Source: Okibacterium fritillariae (lineage in GTDB: Bacteria > Actinomycetota > Actinomycetes > Actinomycetales > Microbacteriaceae). Taken from it: a stretch of DNA of 64,000 nt. Each line of letters begins with the position of its first letter. Position 1 is the stretch's first letter. This document shows positions 17,274-26,560 of this stretch, one piece after another. The translations under genes were made by a program, and so were the position numbers. Under the pieces are notes generated by a model. That model was not told the DNA's origin. It saw nothing but the letters and a program-made list of their open reading frames with translations, and ran no database searches. The stretch is taken from contig NZ_FUZP01000001.1 of assembly GCF_900167575.1 (NCBI RefSeq), forward strand, positions 1,984,001 through 2,048,000, in the 5' to 3' direction.

Positions 17274-19148
17274 ATGAGCACAACCGACGCCGACGCCACA
17301 AGCGAAGCAACATCACCTACCGACGCCCTCACCTTCTCCGATCTCGGCCTCGATGACGCAGTACTGAAAGCCCTCAAGACGGTGGGCTACGAGAACCCCT
17401 CCGCCATCCAGGCAGCCACCATTCCGCCGCTCCTCGCGGGCCGCGACGTGGTCGGCCTCGCCCAGACCGGCACGGGAAAGACGGCCGCGTTCGCGCTGCC
17501 CATCCTCAGCCGCCTCGACCTGTCGCAGAAAGCCCCGCAGGCCCTCGTGCTCGCGCCCACCCGCGAGCTGGCCCTGCAGGTCTGTGAAGCGTTCGAGAAG
17601 TACGCCGCCAACCTGCGCGGCGTGCACGTGCTCCCCGTCTACGGCGGCCAGGGCTACGGCGTGCAGCTCAGCGCGCTGCGCCGCGGCGTCCACGTCGTCG
17701 TCGGCACGCCCGGCCGCATCATGGACCACCTCGCCAAGGGCACCCTCGACCTGTCGCAGCTGAAGTACCTGGTGCTCGACGAGGCCGACGAGATGCTCAA
17801 GATGGGCTTCGCCGAAGACGTCGAGACGATCCTCGCCGACACCCCGAAAGAGAAGCAGGTCGCGCTGTTCTCGGCGACCATGCCCTCGGCCATCCGCCGC
17901 ATCTCGAAGCAGTACCTGAACGACCCCGAAGAGATCACGGTCAAGGCCAAGACCACCACGTCGGTCAACACCACCCAGCGCTACCTCATCGTGTCCTACC
18001 CGCAGAAGGTCGACGCCCTGACGCGCATCCTCGAGGTCGAGAACTTCGAGGGCATGATCATCTTCGTGCGCACCAAGAACGAGACCGAGACGCTGGCCGA
18101 GAAGCTGCGCGCCCGCGGCTACTCGGCGGCCGCCATCAACGGTGACGTCGCCCAGGTGCAGCGCGAGCGCACGGTCAACCAGCTCAAGTCGGGCAAGCTC
18201 GACATCCTGGTCGCTACGGATGTCGCAGCCCGAGGCCTCGACGTCGAACGCATCAGCCACGTCGTCAACTTCGACATCCCCATCGACACCGAGTCTTATG
18301 TGCACCGCATCGGTCGCACGGGCCGCGCCGGCCGCTCGGGTGACGCCATCAGCTTCGTCACCCCGCGTGAGCGTCGCCTGCTGACCGCCATCGAGAAGGC
18401 CACGCGCCAGCCGCTCACCCAGATGCAGCTGCCGTCGGTCGACGACGTCAACGCCACGCGCCTGTCGCGTTTCGACGACGCCATCACCGAGGCCCTCTCC
18501 GACCCCGAGCGCATCGAGCGTTTCCGCGACATCGTCGCCCACTACGTGCAGCACCACGACGCCCCCGAGGCGGATGTCGCGGCGGCCCTCGCCGTGGTGG
18601 CGCAGGGCGACAGCCCCCTGCTGCTGTCGGCCGAGGACGAGCGCGCCCAGCGTGCCGCCACCTTCGACAACCGCGACTCGCGCGGCGGCGACCGTGACTC
18701 CCGCGGCGGCGGAAACCGCTACGACCGCGATTCCCGCGGCGGCGACCGCGACTCGCGCGGCGGCAACCGCTTCGACCGCGATGGCGACCGCGGTGGTGAC
18801 CGCGGCGAGCGTCGTGAGCGTCCCGAGCGCCGCGACCGTGGTTCGTCGGGCCCCATGGCCACCTACCGCATCGCGGTCGGCCGCCGTCAGCGCGTCGAGC
18901 CCCGCCAGATCGTGGGCGCCCTCGCCAACGAGGGTGGCCTCAGCCGCGAAGACTTCGGTCACATCGACATCCGCCCCGACTTCTCGCTCGTCGAGCTGCC
19001 GGCCAACATGTCGTCCGACACGCTCGACCGACTGAAGGACACGCGCATCAGCGGCCAGCTCATCGAGATCCGTCCCGACCGCGGCGCGCCCGCCCGGGCC
19101 CGCGACTTCGACGGCGAACGCCCGGCCCGCAAGCCGCGCCACAAGTAG
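17274..19148 (+). CDS. deaD: DEAD-box ATP-dependent RNA helicase
   Basis: RNA helicase of 624 residues that remodels ribosomal or messenger RNA, often important in the cold. The Q motif is at FSDLG with NPSAIQ (residues 21-46), Walker A AQTGTGKT at 63-70, the DEAD box at 169-172, SAT near 199, and motif VI HRIGRTGRAGR in the second RecA domain. After about residue 460 there is an Arg/Gly/Asp repeat region (RDSRGG units), then a DbpA-type RNA-binding domain (YRIAVGRRQRVEPRQIVGAL...GHIDIRPDFSLVELP). This CsdA/DeaD architecture is standard. A clear terminator follows. No strong ribosome site precedes ATG 17274. Confidence 0.95.
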   Translation: MSTTDADATSEATSPTDALTFSDLGLDDAVLKALKTVGYENPSAIQAATIPPLLAGRDVVGLAQTGTGKTAAFALPILSRLDLSQKAPQALVLAPTRELALQVCEAFEKYAANLRGVHVLPVYGGQGYGVQLSALRRGVHVVVGTPGRIMDHLAKGTLDLSQLKYLVLDEADEMLKMGFAEDVETILADTPKEKQVALFSATMPSAIRRISKQYLNDPEEITVKAKTTTSVNTTQRYLIVSYPQKVDALTRILEVENFEGMIIFVRTKNETETLAEKLRARGYSAAAINGDVAQVQRERTVNQLKSGKLDILVATDVAARGLDVERISHVVNFDIPIDTESYVHRIGRTGRAGRSGDAISFVTPRERRLLTAIEKATRQPLTQMQLPSVDDVNATRLSRFDDAITEALSDPERIERFRDIVAHYVQHHDAPEADVAAALAVVAQGDSPLLLSAEDERAQRAATFDNRDSRGGDRDSRGGGNRYDRDSRGGDRDSRGGNRFDRDGDRGGDRGERRERPERRDRGSSGPMATYRIAVGRRQRVEPRQIVGALANEGGLSREDFGHIDIRPDFSLVELPANMSSDTLDRLKDTRISGQLIEIRPDRGAPARARDFDGERPARKPRHK

Positions 19149-19170
19149 CACTCGCGTCATCCGCACGATC

Positions 19171-19205
19171 AGCCCCGCCCCGGTTCGCCGAGGCGGGGCT
19201 TTTCG
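19171..19205 (+). terminator. rho-independent terminator of deaD
   Basis: AGCCCCGCC and GGCGGGGCT form a 9-bp G/C stem around a 12-nt loop and are followed directly by TTTT, 22 bases after the helicase stop. Confidence 0.85.
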
Positions 19206-19350
19206 CATCCTGCGACGACGAAGGGATGGAATCACCCATCGAATGCGCTTTTCGGGCCGTTAAGTTCCAGGCAGGTTTCCATTCGAGCCGAAGTGTTACG
19301 TATTCGTAAACGTTCTCAGGATTACCCCCGATTGAGGGTATTCAGGAGCC

Positions 19351-22062
19351 ATGACTTTCTTGAGAACTTCACAGACTCCACAAAGATCCAGACACAGGCC
19401 GGCGGAACAACAACCGCAAACCCGTGCCCGGCGCGTCACCATCGTGGGTGCCCTCGCCGTCGCCGTCATCGGCAGCACGCTGGCCCCCGTCACCGCCCAG
19501 GCCGCGACCCCCGAGGGCATCTCGGTCGTCGGCGGCAAAACCGAGGCGGTCTTCGACTACGAAACCGCGGTGCGTGAGCGCGTGTTCATCCCCGTCGAAG
19601 GCGTCGACCAAGACCGGGATGGCGTCACCGACGTCACCGCGATCGACATCATCCGGCCCAAGGAGAGCGACGGCGCTCTGAAGGTTCCCGCGATCATCGA
19701 CCCCAGCCCCTATTACACGACCGTCGGGCGCGGCAACGAGTCGCAGTTGCTCACCGACAATGACGGCGACGGCGCCGCCGACCTCTTCCCGCTCTTCTAC
19801 GACAACTACTTCGTGCCGCGCGGCTACGCCGTGATCCACGCGCAGATGGACGGCACCGGCAACTCCACGGGCTGCCCGATGCACGGCGGCGAGGGCGACA
19901 TCAAGAGCATGAAGGTCGTCATCGACTGGCTGCAGGGCCGCGTCCCCGGCTACGACTCCGAGGGTGCCGCCCAAACGGCCACCTGGCACTCGGGCAAGGC
20001 CGCGATGATCGGCAAGTCCTACGACGGCACGCTGTCGAACGGCGTCGCCGCGACGGGCGTCCCCGGGCTCACGACCATCGTCCCGATCGCGGCCATCAGC
20101 GATTGGTACCGCTACTCGCGCACCAACGGCATCCGCCACAACACCAACTACCCGGCGGGCCTCTCGAACAACGTCACCAACCCCGACCGTAAAGACCTGT
20201 GCGCACCGACGCGCGACGAGATGAACCTGGTCGACGGCGACGAGACCGGCGACGTGAACGCGTTCTGGGACGAACGCAACTATCAGAACGACGTGGACAA
20301 CGTGAAGGCATCCATCTTCGCCGTGCACGGCCTCAACGACGATAACGTGCGCATGAGCCAATTCGGCGAATGGTGGTCCGCGCTGGCCGAGAACAACGTT
20401 CCGCGCAAGGTGTGGCTGCCACGACTCGGCCACGTCGACCCGTTCGACGCCCGCCGAGCCGAGTGGGTCGATACCCTGCACAAGTGGTTCGACTTCTGGT
20501 TGATGGACGTGCAGAACGGCATCATGTCCGAGCCCCAGGCCACGGTCGAGATGCAGCCGAACGTCTGGCAGGATGCCGCGAGCTGGCCCGCCCCGGGAAC
20601 CGAAAACGTCTCGGTCAACCTTGCCGGAACCGAGGCCGGCGCCGCCGGTGACCTGCTGCTCGCACCGGGCACGGGCGCCGAGACGCTGTCCTTCACCGGC
20701 CCCGCGAACGCACCGAACGAGACATCCCTCATCACGGCCCCCGAGGGCCAGCAGGGAACGCGCCTCACCTTCCTGTCCGAACCGCTCACCAAAGACCTGC
20801 GCATCTCGGGCACGCCCATCGTGAACCTGTCGGCGTCGCTCAGCCAGGGCCAGTCCAACCTGGCCGCGATGCTCGTCGACTATGGCACGGCCGCGCGCAC
20901 CCCGCGTGGCACGGGTGACGGCGTGCAGAACACCGCCAACCGCTCCTGCTGGGGCGCGCAGTCGCAGTACGACAACGCCTGCTACCTCGAGGTCGAACGC
21001 CGCACCGCGACGGCCGACTTCTGGCGTGCCAGCCGAGGCGTGCTCGACTCGTCCAACCGCGACACGCTCGTCGACGGCCAGGCCACACCCGTGACGCCCG
21101 GCCAGAAGTACGACTTCGAGTGGCCGCTCGAGCCCTACGACCAGGTGTTCCCCGCCGGTCACCGCATCGGTGTCGTCGTGACGACGAACCTCTCCGGTTT
21201 CGTCGCCGGCACGCCGAGCGCGACCGTCACGGTCGACGCGAAGCAGTCGAGCATCACGCTGCCCGTCGTCGGCGGTCTCGCGGCCGCGGCCGCCGCCGAG
21301 GGCCTGGGCGCTCCGGCCCCCAGCACCCTGAGCTTCGACCTGGGTGGCCAGGGCGCGGCGATCGAGCCGCAGACCGTGGCCTACGGTTCGACCCCGGTCG
21401 AACCCGCCGAGCCGAGCGACGACGACCGCATCTTCGCGGGCTGGTTCGCCGATGCCGGCTTCACGGTTCCGTTCGACTTCACGGCGCCCCTCGCCGCGGA
21501 TTCCACGGTCTACGCCCGTTGGTTCACGGTCGCCCAGGCGACCACGACGGTCGAGGTCACCGCGAGCGACACGACGGTCGACCAGGGCGACACCGTGACA
21601 CTCACGGCCGAAGGTTTCGACGCCGACGGCACCTCGCTCGGCGACGTCACCGACCTCGCGACCTTCACGAGCTCGGTCGCCACCGATGTGATCGCGGGCA
21701 ACACCGTCACGTTCCCGACGGCCAGCCCGCACACCCTCACGGCGACGGTGGGCACCGCGACGGGCAGCGTGCTCATCGAGGTCACCCCCGCGGCCGTGCC
21801 GACGCCCGACCCGACGGCTCCCCCGGTCGACGGCGGCGCGACGCCCGCTCCCCCGGTGACCGGTGACCCGGCCGCGCAGCCGCCCGTGCTCATCGGCGGG
21901 TCGGGCCTGCCCGTGACGGGTGCGGCCGGAATGATCCCGCTCGGCACAGCGGCCGCTGTGCTGCTGCTGGCGGGCGCGGCGTTCATGATGCTGCGTCGAC
22001 GTCAGCGGTTGGCTGCCGCGTCGACGACGGCTGACGGTTCGTCGTCCTCCGAGGAGGTGTAG
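19351..22062 (+). CDS. X-Pro dipeptidyl-peptidase-like surface enzyme, LPVTG anchored
   Basis: Secreted serine hydrolase of 903 residues in the S15/CocE group. A signal peptide ends near VTAQA (residue 51). The catalytic nucleophile is S223 in GKSYDGTLSNG, with the GNSTGCPMHGGEGD strand before it as in PepX-type enzymes. A galactose-binding-like C-terminal domain of the S15 family follows, then an InlB B-repeat-like segment (FAGWFADAGFTVPFDF...VYARWF, about residues 690-725), an Ig-like segment and a Pro-rich stretch. The end is a sortase signal: LPVTG at 853-857, a hydrophobic helix and RRRQR. It is expected to be tied to the cell wall and cleave proline-containing peptides outside the cell. 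The ribosome site AGGAG is unusually close (2 nt) to ATG 19351. Confidence 0.9.
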   Translation: MTFLRTSQTPQRSRHRPAEQQPQTRARRVTIVGALAVAVIGSTLAPVTAQAATPEGISVVGGKTEAVFDYETAVRERVFIPVEGVDQDRDGVTDVTAIDIIRPKESDGALKVPAIIDPSPYYTTVGRGNESQLLTDNDGDGAADLFPLFYDNYFVPRGYAVIHAQMDGTGNSTGCPMHGGEGDIKSMKVVIDWLQGRVPGYDSEGAAQTATWHSGKAAMIGKSYDGTLSNGVAATGVPGLTTIVPIAAISDWYRYSRTNGIRHNTNYPAGLSNNVTNPDRKDLCAPTRDEMNLVDGDETGDVNAFWDERNYQNDVDNVKASIFAVHGLNDDNVRMSQFGEWWSALAENNVPRKVWLPRLGHVDPFDARRAEWVDTLHKWFDFWLMDVQNGIMSEPQATVEMQPNVWQDAASWPAPGTENVSVNLAGTEAGAAGDLLLAPGTGAETLSFTGPANAPNETSLITAPEGQQGTRLTFLSEPLTKDLRISGTPIVNLSASLSQGQSNLAAMLVDYGTAARTPRGTGDGVQNTANRSCWGAQSQYDNACYLEVERRTATADFWRASRGVLDSSNRDTLVDGQATPVTPGQKYDFEWPLEPYDQVFPAGHRIGVVVTTNLSGFVAGTPSATVTVDAKQSSITLPVVGGLAAAAAAEGLGAPAPSTLSFDLGGQGAAIEPQTVAYGSTPVEPAEPSDDDRIFAGWFADAGFTVPFDFTAPLAADSTVYARWFTVAQATTTVEVTASDTTVDQGDTVTLTAEGFDADGTSLGDVTDLATFTSSVATDVIAGNTVTFPTASPHTLTATVGTATGSVLIEVTPAAVPTPDPTAPPVDGGATPAPPVTGDPAAQPPVLIGGSGLPVTGAAGMIPLGTAAAVLLLAGAAFMMLRRRQRLAAASTTADGSSSSEEV

Positions 22063-22116
22063 CCGCGGCTGCGGCCTCGGGCTGAGCACGACGCCCGACA
22101 CCCTCGGGTGAGACAC

Positions 22117-22153
22117 GGATGCCCCGATCAGCGCGTTGCTGGTCGGGGCATCC
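22117..22153. terminator. bidirectional hairpin terminator
   Basis: GGATGCCCCGA and TCGGGGCATCC form an 11-bp stem, extended inward by CAGC/GCTG after a T-G pair, with a GCGTT loop. It sits between the convergent peptidase and acetyltransferase genes. No strong T tract follows on either strand. Confidence 0.75.
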
Positions 22154-22171
22154 GTTCGTTCGGGCGGCGGT

Positions 22172-23464
22172 CTAGAAGTGCGAGATGCCGTAGACGGGGG
22201 CCGTGGGCGCGAGCAGTCCGCGCAGACGCAGGACCGCGCCGGGCGTGCGCTCGTCGAGCAGCCCGGCTGCGCGCAAGGTCAGAGGGTCGACGCCGCCCAA
22301 ATACAGTGACGCCAGGGCAGGGGCCTCGAGTGAGACATCCGGATTCGCGGTGTCGTCGCGCTCGACACGGGCGGTGCCGCCGGAAACGCGCAACCGATAG
22401 GTGCCCTCGGCATAACCGAGTGCGTCGGTGACGGCCAGCACGATCTCGCCCTCGCCGATATAGCTGCGCGCCTCGAAGGCTCGCACGACGTCGAGGATGC
22501 GCAGCCACAGCAGGTCTTCGATCTCGGTCGGCTTCACGAGGCGAGCGTCGGTCAGCGCCCAGCGCAGGGGTCCCTCGGCCGGGGCGCCGTTCCACTCGAC
22601 CCGGTCGTTCAGGTCGATCGAGGCGAGCAGGTCCCAGAGGCCCAGGTAGGCATCGTCGTTGGTGGCAACCAGTTCGACCACTTCGAGCGTCTGGGTGTCT
22701 TTGTAGACGTCGCGGATCTTGTAGGACACGTAGCCGTCGATGGCGCCCGACGGGTCGTAGTGCACGGCCGCGTTGATCGTGAGGTCTTCGTCACCCTTGT
22801 CGTAGCGCACGCCGCTGATGTGGTCCCAGTGCCGGTTGTGCTGCTCGACCGAGCCGGGGTGCGTGGCGTGGAACTCGGCGAACACGGCCGGTGCGATCTC
22901 GGTCAGCTGCGCGGCCTCGATGAACTCGGAGCGGCCCTTCGGCGTAACGAGCAGCTTGAAGCGCGAGTCGGTGATGACGCTCACGTGGTGCAGCCAGGTG
23001 GCGGCGCCGAACCCGAAGCGGCGGTAGATGGTGGCCTCCGACGCGGTCAGGGCGGCGACGGCGAACCCGGCGTCGGCTGCGGCGCGCAGGTTGTCGGTCA
23101 TCATGTGGCGCAGCATCCCTTTGCGGCGGTGGGTGGGACGCACGGTCACATTCGACACGAGGTGCACGGGCAGCAGTTCGGGGGCGCCCACGTTGAGCGT
23201 GCTCGTGAACGACGAGAACGTGGCGACCGGGATGTCGGTGCCGAGCGCGTGTGTCGGAACGCTGCAGGCATACACGCCCACCAGTTCGCGACCGTCGGCG
23301 ACGAGGTCCTGCGCGGCGTCGTCGAGTCGCTTACCGGTCAGCCGGGAGTCGTGGAATCCTCGAGCCTCGGCGTTGAGCCAGGCCGCCGTCGCGGGTTCGG
23401 CCCCACCCTCCGGCGTGACTGCGGCGGGGAAGGAACGGACGTCGTACTCGTCGAGAAAACCCAT
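22172..23464 (-). CDS. Eis-like GNAT N-acetyltransferase
   Basis: Protein of 430 residues with the Eis layout: an N-terminal GNAT domain, a second degenerate GNAT domain and a C-terminal SCP2/sterol-carrier-like domain. The acetyl-CoA site is VSNVTVRPTHRRKGMLRHMM (about residues 113-132). The C-terminal GISHF ending supplies the terminal carboxylate used in catalysis by Eis enzymes, which acetylate amines such as aminoglycosides or lysines. The start is ATG 23462-23464 (MGFLDEYDVRSF); the longer open frame upstream is not protein-like. The natural substrate is unknown. Confidence 0.88.
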   Translation of the reverse strand: MGFLDEYDVRSFPAAVTPEGGAEPATAAWLNAEARGFHDSRLTGKRLDDAAQDLVADGRELVGVYACSVPTHALGTDIPVATFSSFTSTLNVGAPELLPVHLVSNVTVRPTHRRKGMLRHMMTDNLRAAADAGFAVAALTASEATIYRRFGFGAATWLHHVSVITDSRFKLLVTPKGRSEFIEAAQLTEIAPAVFAEFHATHPGSVEQHNRHWDHISGVRYDKGDEDLTINAAVHYDPSGAIDGYVSYKIRDVYKDTQTLEVVELVATNDDAYLGLWDLLASIDLNDRVEWNGAPAEGPLRWALTDARLVKPTEIEDLLWLRILDVVRAFEARSYIGEGEIVLAVTDALGYAEGTYRLRVSGGTARVERDDTANPDVSLEAPALASLYLGGVDPLTLRAAGLLDERTPGAVLRLRGLLAPTAPVYGISHF

Positions 23465-23567
23465 AGATCCATCGTAGGGCGGATGCTGCCACCCGCGCTC
23501 GGCCCATAATCTGAGAATGTATGCGCATACGTGCGCCCTTTTTCCAGACCCGAACCCGGAACGAGCA

Positions 23568-24497
23568 ATGAAGAAACCTCTCAAAATCACCCTGATCGTC
23601 GTCGGCGTCCTCGTCGCGATTCCCGTCGTCTTCGTCGGCACGACCGCCACCGTCAACGTCGTCGCCACCAATGTGGAGGCCGCCGACCGCCAGGTCTACG
23701 GCGAGCTGGTCGACGTCGATGGCAAGAAGATGAACGTCGTCGACCAGGGTTCGGGCGAGCAAACGATCGTGCTCCTGCCGGGCCAGGGCACCGCCTCCCC
23801 CGCTATCGACTTCGCGCCGCTGATCGACGAGCTCGACGACACCTACCGCGTCATCACGGTCGAACCGTTCGGCTACGGCCGCAGCGACGACACCGACACC
23901 CCGCGCACAACCGCCAACATCGCCTCCGAGGTGCACGAGGCCGTCTCATCTCTGGGCGTGGATAAATACGTGCTCGCGGGCCACTCGATCGCCGGCATCT
24001 ACGCCCTCGACTACGTCGAACGTTTCCGCGACGAGGTCACCGCTTTCGTCGGCATCGACACCAGCGTCCCCGGCCAACCCGGCATGGATGCTGACCTCCC
24101 GCTCGGCCTCTTCGGCACGCTCAAGAACCTGGGGCTCGTGCGCCTCATCGCGGGTCTTAGCGACGACCCCTACGCGGGCACGCCCTACACCGCCTCGCAG
24201 AAGGAGCAGCTGGCCCTCTTCGCGAACAAGAACTCGATGAGCCCCACCATGCTCAACGAGATGGAACACATCGCCCCCAACTTCGCCGAGGCCGAGAGCC
24301 GCACCTTCCCCGCCGACCTGCCGGTCCTCCTCTTCGCGCAGCAAAACAACACGGGCGTCGAGGGCTGGGCCGAGCTGCACGAAAAGCAGGCCGCCCACGC
24401 GGAGCGCGGCGAACTCATCCTGCTCGACGCGGATCACTATCTCCACCACACGAAGTCGCCCGAGATCGCGGAGGCGATGAAGCGGTTCCTGGGTTAA
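23568..24497 (+). CDS. membrane-anchored alpha/beta hydrolase
   Basis: Hydrolase of 309 residues. One N-terminal membrane helix (LKITLIVVGVLVAIPVVFVGTTATV) is followed by an alpha/beta hydrolase domain facing outward: oxyanion strand TIVLLPGQGTASP, nucleophile elbow GHSIAG, acid loop before LLDADHYLHHTKSPE with the catalytic His. The start is ATG 23568, where the charged MKKPLK precedes the helix. Its stop codon overlaps the stop of the convergent glycosylase-like gene by 4 bp. Substrate unknown. Confidence 0.88.
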   Translation: MKKPLKITLIVVGVLVAIPVVFVGTTATVNVVATNVEAADRQVYGELVDVDGKKMNVVDQGSGEQTIVLLPGQGTASPAIDFAPLIDELDDTYRVITVEPFGYGRSDDTDTPRTTANIASEVHEAVSSLGVDKYVLAGHSIAGIYALDYVERFRDEVTAFVGIDTSVPGQPGMDADLPLGLFGTLKNLGLVRLIAGLSDDPYAGTPYTASQKEQLALFANKNSMSPTMLNEMEHIAPNFAEAESRTFPADLPVLLFAQQNNTGVEGWAELHEKQAAHAERGELILLDADHYLHHTKSPEIAEAMKRFLG

Positions 24498-25150
24498 CCT
24501 GCCGAACCTGCCGAACCTGCCGAACCTGCCGAACCTGCGAGTATCCGACCTGCCTCGCGCCATCGGCTCAGCCGATGCTCAATACGACGTTCCCGTTCAC
24601 CCGGCACCTGCGACCACAGCGCCTGATTGCTCGCGTGATACGTCTCGAAAACAATCAAGCGACGTTGATGCAACTCGGGATGATTCTCAAGAACGACCTG
24701 CCACGCATCGCGCGCGTGTTTCCCCTGGAGCATGATTACCTCGAGCGCAGGCAAGAGGTTGATGAGACCAGCGAAGGCATCGGCTCCTTCTCGTATCTGC
24801 TGTCGATCTGGAGCCGAATTGATGTACCAGGGGTAGGCGTTCCAGGGGTTGTAGTCAGAGGCTCGGAGGCCAGCCGCGTCTAAGAGGTCGAACTGGTTTG
24901 CAGCGGTTTGGTCATCGTTCTCGACGCACAACATCCCCGAGCCCGTCGCGTTCTGCGTTTTGGGTCCGGGGTCTCGGGCGACGTTCAGCAAACGCGCCTC
25001 GACGCCGCCGTGGAGCGGCGCGATGTACGGCATCCACCTTCCATCGGCACGCAGGGTGTCGATGTATGCCGAGATCGGAGCGATATGCGGCTCCTGCAAA
25101 AGCGAATGCTGCTCGTGGCGGAACGCTGGATCGGCCATCAACCTGACCAT
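24494..25150 (-). CDS. uracil-DNA glycosylase-like family protein
   Basis: Protein of 218 residues from the actinobacterial branch of uracil-DNA-glycosylase-like proteins. Visible elements are LLNVARDPGPKT (motif 1 region), SGMLCVENDD, NPWNAYPWYIN and the late HASNQALW stretch standing where the H-S/P-S motif lies in the superfamily. Activity on uracil is not proven for this branch. The C-terminus is a run of Ala-Gly-Ser repeats encoded by a 9-bp tandem repeat, so the natural end may have been lost or replaced. It starts one base after the stop of the exonuclease gene, so the two are one repair-type operon. Confidence 0.75.
   Translation of the reverse strand: MVRLMADPAFRHEQHSLLQEPHIAPISAYIDTLRADGRWMPYIAPLHGGVEARLLNVARDPGPKTQNATGSGMLCVENDDQTAANQFDLLDAAGLRASDYNPWNAYPWYINSAPDRQQIREGADAFAGLINLLPALEVIMLQGKHARDAWQVVLENHPELHQRRLIVFETYHASNQALWSQVPGERERRIEHRLSRWREAGRILAGSAGSAGSAGSAG
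24498..24538. repeat. 9-bp tandem repeat
   Basis: Four perfect copies of CCTGCCGAA and a partial fifth, encoding the GSAGSAG tail of the glycosylase-like protein on the minus strand and starting right after the hydrolase stop on the plus strand. Confidence 0.85.
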
Positions 25151-25151
25151 G

Positions 25152-26444
25152 TCAGCCCTCCAGACGTTCGAGCAAACGGATGAGCTCGTTCACTGTGATG
25201 ATCGGGGTGCCGTATGCACGCGCTTTCCGGGCCTTGCCGGAGAGGCTATCGGGATCATCAGCGACGAGCATCTTCACCTTCTTGGTCACACTCGCCCACG
25301 GCACGAGGCCCCGACGGCGCAACAGCTCCTCGTAAAATTCGCGAGGCTCAGCCATCTCCCCGGTCAGCACGATCAAGTCGCCAGCCTTGAGCTGGTGATC
25401 CGTCGAACCTTCGGCTCCTCCAAGGCTCGTCTCGCGGCCTGGGGCGGTGTTCGCGGACGAGAGCTGCACCTGCGCTTCGGCGGCATGTGACTGGCCGGAC
25501 AGTGCATCCGCGACCGAGGAGGCGGGGATGTCGAGCAGCTGCCCGACGAGCCGTAGTTGCGCTTCTTCAAAATCCGAGAGGACGTTATCAGCCCACGCGG
25601 CGTTGGCGAGATCCTCGAAGTATGCCGAGTGGAGGCGAGCGCGCCTCCGCTCCCCAATTCCAGAGTCGGTCGCCAGGTCTCTCAGTGAATCCGCTTCCCC
25701 CACGGAGAGGAACCCGTCGGCAAGAGCTTGGTCGAGCTGAGCGAGGTATCCCCGAGTTTGCGCGTCCGTGTCGTCGCCAGATGCAGGAAGAACGGCCATT
25801 GTGTCGTGCAGAAAGGACCTTTCGATGAGCGCTTCCCGGCGCCTGCTCACCCATTGCGTATTCGTCGCTTCCAAGGACGGCCATCGCCTCGTTTCGGCGA
25901 GGGCTTTGTGGTGCGTCCAAGCACGGTACGCCGCGTCCTGGTGCAGGTAAGCACTGAGAAGATATGCAGTGGCCTCTGCGTCCGCCAGCGCTTCATGGGC
26001 GTTGACAAGTTCGATGTCATACGCCGCGCAACAGTCGGCAAGCGACCGTCCTGACCCGGGGAGAAAGTCGCTCGCTAAACGCATCGTGCAGAGTGCATCG
26101 CCTTCCTGAAGAGGAGAGAACGCACCCATCCGGGCCAGCTCTGCGTTCAGGAAGCGCGCTTCGAAGGCCGCATTATGCGCGACCAAAACCCGGTTCGCCA
26201 AGAGCCCGAGGAACTGGCTCGCCACGTGTTCGAACATCGGCGCGGACTTGACGTCAGCCCCGCGCAAACCGTGGACATGTGTAGGCCCGAGGTCTCGCAT
26301 GGGGTTCAGCACTGTCTCCCATTTGCCGCCGATGTTCCCCCATGGGTCGACATGCACGATCGCAATCTCAATGATGCGGTGATGATGCGCCGGCGAAAAA
26401 CCTGTGGTTTCGAAATCGACTACCGCGTACCCCTCAAAAGCCAT
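25152..26444 (-). CDS. DnaQ-type 3'-5' exonuclease with BRCT domain
   Basis: Protein of 430 residues. The N-terminal DEDDh exonuclease domain shows D10 and E12 (VVDFETTGF), HVHGL, and the last motif H150-x4-D155 (HEALADAEAT). The third acidic residue, normally Asp in HNxxFD, is Glu here (HNAAFEARFL, E95), which may tune activity. A middle helical region leads to a C-terminal BRCT domain (IVLTGEMAEPREFYEELLRRRGL...KKVKMLVADDPDS). The layout is common in actinobacteria as a DNA polymerase III epsilon-like repair exonuclease. It forms an operon with the glycosylase-like gene. Confidence 0.9.
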   Translation of the reverse strand: MAFEGYAVVDFETTGFSPAHHHRIIEIAIVHVDPWGNIGGKWETVLNPMRDLGPTHVHGLRGADVKSAPMFEHVASQFLGLLANRVLVAHNAAFEARFLNAELARMGAFSPLQEGDALCTMRLASDFLPGSGRSLADCCAAYDIELVNAHEALADAEATAYLLSAYLHQDAAYRAWTHHKALAETRRWPSLEATNTQWVSRRREALIERSFLHDTMAVLPASGDDTDAQTRGYLAQLDQALADGFLSVGEADSLRDLATDSGIGERRRARLHSAYFEDLANAAWADNVLSDFEEAQLRLVGQLLDIPASSVADALSGQSHAAEAQVQLSSANTAPGRETSLGGAEGSTDHQLKAGDLIVLTGEMAEPREFYEELLRRRGLVPWASVTKKVKMLVADDPDSLSGKARKARAYGTPIITVNELIRLLERLEG

Positions 26445-26560
26445 GAGCTTTCCCCCTCTGCCGGCAACGATGCCACATTCATACTGCCAGCCTGTCTCGC
26501 GCGCCGGCGGTCGACTTGGGATATTCCTCCCTCCAAAGTCCTTCGGTGCTGTCGTTCCTT

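Noticed and set aside
17313-19235. Long minus-strand open frame (640 residues) opposite the RNA helicase
   Set aside because: It mirrors the strong codon bias of deaD; its composition (Val/Gly/Asp/Arg runs) and lack of any domain mark it as an antisense shadow.
19369-22116. Minus-strand open frame of 915 residues opposite the X-Pro peptidase
   Set aside because: Shadow of a high-GC gene with a clear signal peptide, active site and sortase motif on the plus strand.
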